From Desulfobacterales bacterium (GTDB lineage Bacteria; Desulfobacterota; Desulfobacteria; Desulfobacterales; JAFDCJ01), in contig CP070771.1 in assembly GCA_020345785.1 (NCBI GenBank), positions 1,053,750-1,062,036 on the forward strand: a DNA stretch of 8,287 nucleotides, given 5' to 3'. The translations under genes were made by a program, and so were the position numbers. Shown here in pieces: positions 5,853-8,287 of this stretch (the first letter of the stretch is position 1; the number at the start of each line of letters is the position of its first letter). Below the pieces are notes generated by a model, which made no database searches, was not told the DNA's origin, and was given only the letters and a program-made list of their open reading frames with translations.

Positions 5853-5895
5853 TTTTTAGCCCGAATAATTTATTTTGAACGGATGGAGAGGATGA

Positions 5896-6720
5896 ATGAA
5901 AAACGTTACGATTGATTTGGAAAAATGCAACAAGGACGCCATCTGTGTGATGGCCTGTCCGACCCGCGTGATCCAGATGGCTTCGCCGGATGACGTGCCG
6001 TCACCGACCCTGGATTTTGAAGACTACTGCCTTAAATGCGGCCATTGCACCGCCGTCTGTCCGACGGGTGCCTTCAGCCTGGATTGGCTCAGCCCCGACC
6101 AGTGTCCGCCCATTCACAAGGAACTTGCTCTGTCGGAACAACAAACCGAGCAGTTTCTGCGCGTGCGCCGCTCGATTCGCAATTTTAAGGACAAAGCCGT
6201 TGAACGCCAGAAGCTGGAAAAACTTCTGGAAATCGCCTGCTATGCGCCATCGGCCAAAAATTCGCAGCCCTGGCACTGGACGGTGGTGCAGGAGCCGGCC
6301 GAAACCCGGCGCCTGGCAGGTATGGTGATTGACTGGATGCGAACGGTAATTAAACAATACCCTAAGCAGGCCGAACTGCGGGGGCTGCCCAGGGTCGTCG
6401 CGGCCTGGGATGGCGGTCAAGAGCGCATCTGCCGCGGTGCCCCGCACATTATCGTCGTACATGGAGACAAGACATACGGGTTTGGTGCCGAAGACGGCGC
6501 CCTGGCCTTAAGCTATCTGGAGTTGTATGCGCCTGCCATCGGTCTGGGATCTTGCTGGGGTGGCTATTTTTACTCGGCGGTTAATGCCTATCCGCCGCTG
6601 TTCGAGGCCCTGGGGCTGCCCGCGGACCATCGGGCCTTCGGGGCAGTCATGGTCGGCTATCGCAAACTCAAGTATCAGCGCCTGCCGCTGAGAAATGCGC
6701 CACGGGTCAACTGGCGATGA
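5896..6720 (+). CDS. Ferredoxin-nitroreductase fusion (2x Fe-S plus FMN domain)
   Basis: This 274-residue protein joins an N-terminal bacterial-type ferredoxin (about 1-65) to an FMN nitroreductase domain (about 85-274). The second Fe-S motif is complete (Cys45, Cys48, Cys51, Cys55-Pro). The first has Cys11, Cys17 and Cys21-Pro, with Asp14 where the second Cys normally sits. The flavin domain starts with RRSIRNF (91-97) and has APSAKNSQPW (117-126), then GAEDGALALSYLELYAPAIGLGSCW in its second half, as in the family. It should pass electrons through the clusters to FMN and on to an unknown acceptor in the cytoplasm. Nitro reduction is only the family name. The start is supported by GGAG (5885-5888) 7 bases upstream; an out-of-frame ATG at 5892 overlaps the SD region. 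It stands alone, with its own promoter and a hairpin after the stop. Confidence 0.93.
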   Translation: MKNVTIDLEKCNKDAICVMACPTRVIQMASPDDVPSPTLDFEDYCLKCGHCTAVCPTGAFSLDWLSPDQCPPIHKELALSEQQTEQFLRVRRSIRNFKDKAVERQKLEKLLEIACYAPSAKNSQPWHWTVVQEPAETRRLAGMVIDWMRTVIKQYPKQAELRGLPRVVAAWDGGQERICRGAPHIIVVHGDKTYGFGAEDGALALSYLELYAPAIGLGSCWGGYFYSAVNAYPPLFEALGLPADHRAFGAVMVGYRKLKYQRLPLRNAPRVNWR

Positions 6721-6754
6721 GGGAGCGGGGCCGTGCAATAAGGCCCCGCTCCCT
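6720..6754. terminator. 13-bp hairpin between convergent genes
   Basis: AGGGAGCGGGGCC (6720-6732) pairs perfectly with GGCCCCGCTCCCT (6742-6754) around a 9-nt loop. The first paired A is the last base of the nitroreductase TGA. The position between convergent genes suggests a bidirectional terminator, but neither strand has a T-run after the stem, so transcript-end protection is an alternative. Confidence 0.55.
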
Positions 6755-6787
6755 AAATATGCCGCTGACGCATGCAGTTTTTAACCG

Positions 6788-8092
6788 TCAGAAAGGCTCA
6801 TCTTGGGCGTAGTCAATCGCGGCCGGATAGACGGCATTTTCCGCGGCTACCCTCTCGGCCAATGCCAATTTTCCGTCCTTGATTTGTTCAATCCACAGTC
6901 CCTTAATGGTTAAATGGTCTTCCCGCCTGAATTGCTTGTTGCCTTCAGGGTGGGCGGCACTTAATTTAAACTGTCGGCCCTCCAATGTGGTGATGAACCT
7001 GGGAGTATCGTCCTTACTCTTCCATTGCACTTCTTCAACAACTTCCTTGATGGTATAAATGGATTCCCATGTGGCCCATTGATAGGAGGAGACCAAAAAC
7101 CTATCGGAGCCCTTTTCCTTTCCGTAGTCATCCATACCGATGGCTTCCCGGTAGAGCTTGTCGAATTCGGTACCGACTGCCTGAGACCATTGAGGGTAGC
7201 CTGAAATAACATACAGTCCTTCGGCTGCCGGCCCCAGACTGGTGACGTCATGACCGGAGAGTACGTAATTGCCGCCGATCTTTACCATATCCGGACGGAT
7301 GTTATAAAGATCGCGGATGAATGCCAAAAAATCCGTGCCGAAGTTGGCAAAATAAACGCCTTTGGCATTTGGGGGCACTTTACCCGCCAAATAGCGCAGC
7401 CAATTTCCGGTGCCGATCGGCACCCGGATCGATGCGAGCACTTTGAGGCCGTTTTTTCCGGCAGCCTCTTTGAAGGACTGCTCCTGGTCCCAGCCCCAGG
7501 CATAATCCACAACTACCGTCACCCAATCCGTTATCTTGAGGTTCTGAGCGGCGAAATTGGCGGCGACCTGAGTTTCCTGCTTGACATCCGTATTGAAATC
7601 AAAAATGTAGCGGTTGCCTTTGCCGGGAACTGTCAGTAATGCTCCGCCGGCGGTGGGAAAATAGACGGTCTTCAGTTCTTTGGCAATCGGGGCTACAGCG
7701 AGGACCACCGCCGATGTATTCGAACCTACCACAAAGTCAACTTTACTGCTTTCAATCAGCTGGCGCATTTTAATCGTGGCGACACTGGCGTTGCTCTCCG
7801 TATCGGCAACAACGAGTTCTATGGGGTAGCCGGCCACGCCTCCTCCGGCGTTGATTTTTTTGACCACCGCGCGGGCTACCTTTTCATGCGCATAACCGTA
7901 GGCGGCCAAAGGCCCTGTTTTGTCCGCCAGCAGACCCACCCTCAAAGATCGGTCAAGCCCGGCAGCGGAAACAAGGGATCGGGTTCCCGAAAACAGTAAA
8001 AACAAACCGATCAGGACCACAAGGGTGTAGCAAAAAATCCTGTTGCCCCAAAGCGTTGACTTTCCTTTCTCACATACAATTCTTTTTTTCAT
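6788..8092 (-). CDS. Liv-type ABC transporter substrate-binding protein
   Basis: This 434-residue exported protein belongs to the Peripla_BP_6 (LivJ/LivK-like) family. It has a basic N-region of 19 residues, a hydrophobic core (20-36) and a likely signal-peptidase site after VSAA (Ala44). The mature part starts with LRVGLLADKTGPLAAYG (50-66), the usual first strand and ligand loop, and then has INAGGGVAGYPIELVVADTESN and VDFVVGSNTSAVVLAVAPIA. It should bind an amino acid, aromatic acid or similar small organic acid in the periplasm. This family covers many ligands, so LivK is not assigned. The start is strongly supported, because AGGAGG (8105-8100, minus strand) lies 7 bases before the ATG. 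It follows a LivF-type ATPase gene by 46 bp, so it is the last or near-last gene of a Liv-type operon. A 13-bp hairpin lies 33 bases past its stop. Confidence 0.93.
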   Translation of the reverse strand: MKKRIVCEKGKSTLWGNRIFCYTLVVLIGLFLLFSGTRSLVSAAGLDRSLRVGLLADKTGPLAAYGYAHEKVARAVVKKINAGGGVAGYPIELVVADTESNASVATIKMRQLIESSKVDFVVGSNTSAVVLAVAPIAKELKTVYFPTAGGALLTVPGKGNRYIFDFNTDVKQETQVAANFAAQNLKITDWVTVVVDYAWGWDQEQSFKEAAGKNGLKVLASIRVPIGTGNWLRYLAGKVPPNAKGVYFANFGTDFLAFIRDLYNIRPDMVKIGGNYVLSGHDVTSLGPAAEGLYVISGYPQWSQAVGTEFDKLYREAIGMDDYGKEKGSDRFLVSSYQWATWESIYTIKEVVEEVQWKSKDDTPRFITTLEGRQFKLSAAHPEGNKQFRREDHLTIKGLWIEQIKDGKLALAERVAAENAVYPAAIDYAQDEPF

Positions 8093-8138
8093 GAAGTGTC
8101 CTCCTTAATAGAAAATTAAATGTCCGAGCGTTTAACCG

Positions 8139-8287
8139 CTAATGGACGCCCATGTATTGCCGAATTAGGGTGTTCTGATCCATTGATTCGATCTGTCCGG
8201 AAAAGACAACCCTCCCAACATCCATAACATACAGCCGCGAGGCCAGTTCAAAGGCCAGCGGAATTTGCTCTTCCACAATGAGAATGC
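8139..8287 (-). CDS. Liv-type ABC transporter ATP-binding protein (LivF-like), C-terminal 48 codons
   Basis: The frame runs in from the window edge to TAG at 8141-8139. The translated end starts ILIVEEQIPLAFELASRLYV, continues MDVGRVVFSGQ and finishes LIRQYMGVH. This matches the LivF C-terminal pattern: LLVEQN after the H-loop, ALEIADRGYVLE-GRIV-SG, then a final AYLG-like motif. Here Met-Gly replaces the usual Leu-Gly, which is conservative. The protein would be one of two ATPases powering a Liv-type permease for the ligand bound by the protein encoded 46 bp downstream. The Walker motifs lie outside the window, so activity cannot be judged. Confidence 0.85.
   Translation of the reverse strand, partial: ILIVEEQIPLAFELASRLYVMDVGRVVFSGQIESMDQNTLIRQYMGVH

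Larger units (their letters stand above)
5442..5895. other. Non-coding gap upstream of the nitroreductase gene
   Basis: This stretch separates the divergent small gene and the nitroreductase. It holds a 9+4-bp hairpin (5574-5607), a distal promoter candidate (5687-5714), an A/T-rich inverted repeat ATTGAAAA/TTTTCAAT (5794-5801 and 5817-5824) and a proximal promoter with an internal palindrome (5824-5852). An 84-codon + strand frame inside it (5591-5845) has no SD and is not called. Confidence 0.5.

Noticed and set aside
6001..6462. 153-codon minus-strand frame
   Set aside because: It lies antisense inside the ferredoxin-nitroreductase, whose motifs are unmistakable.
7250..7639. 129-codon + strand frame
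   Set aside because: It lies antisense inside the Liv-type binding protein and has no family features.

Overview
The window looks like part of a bacterial chromosome with moderate GC. Genes are GC-rich at third positions and separated by AT-rich gaps. The gene mix is a ribose-type ABC importer with an aldehyde dehydrogenase, a two-cluster ferredoxin fused to a nitroreductase, and a Liv-type amino-acid/aromatic ABC importer. This would suit an anaerobic or metabolically versatile Gram-negative such as a Desulfobacterota member. That placement is an inference from gene content and is not certain.

Left block (1-4883, + strand): the C-terminal two thirds of an NAD(P)-dependent aldehyde dehydrogenase, a two-domain sugar-type ABC ATPase (RbsA/MglA/XylG class), its membrane permease (RbsC class), then a 355-bp gap and the periplasmic binding protein (RbsB class). 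Together these form one complete carbohydrate-type importer with a dehydrogenase that could oxidise an aldehyde derived from the imported compound. The binding protein has its own strong Shine-Dalgarno (SD) site and a leader rich in direct repeats and a palindrome, so it is probably also transcribed separately and in excess.

Middle block (4884-5895): about 1 kb with little coding content. It starts with a strong 15-bp hairpin just after the binding-protein stop and a 12-bp perfect inverted repeat, followed by a weak terminator-like site. Next comes a probable unrecognised 65-aa gene on the minus strand with its own SD and terminator. After that are a long hairpin and two candidate promoters leading into the next gene; the nearer one holds a 13-bp palindrome between its -35 and -10 boxes. 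The palindrome's 9-bp core also occurs upstream of the sugar-binding protein.

Right block (5896-8287): a + strand ferredoxin-nitroreductase fusion whose first Fe-S motif has Asp in place of the second Cys. It is convergent with a minus-strand operon end holding the last 48 codons of a LivF-type ATPase followed by a Liv-type substrate-binding protein. A perfect 13-bp hairpin lies between the convergent genes.

No RNA gene, CRISPR array, insertion sequence or phage gene was found. I see no clear new multi-gene system. The best leads are the small gene at 5244-5441, the repeat-rich leader at 3721-3861, the shared palindrome core, and the cysteines near the predicted ligand cleft of the sugar-binding protein.
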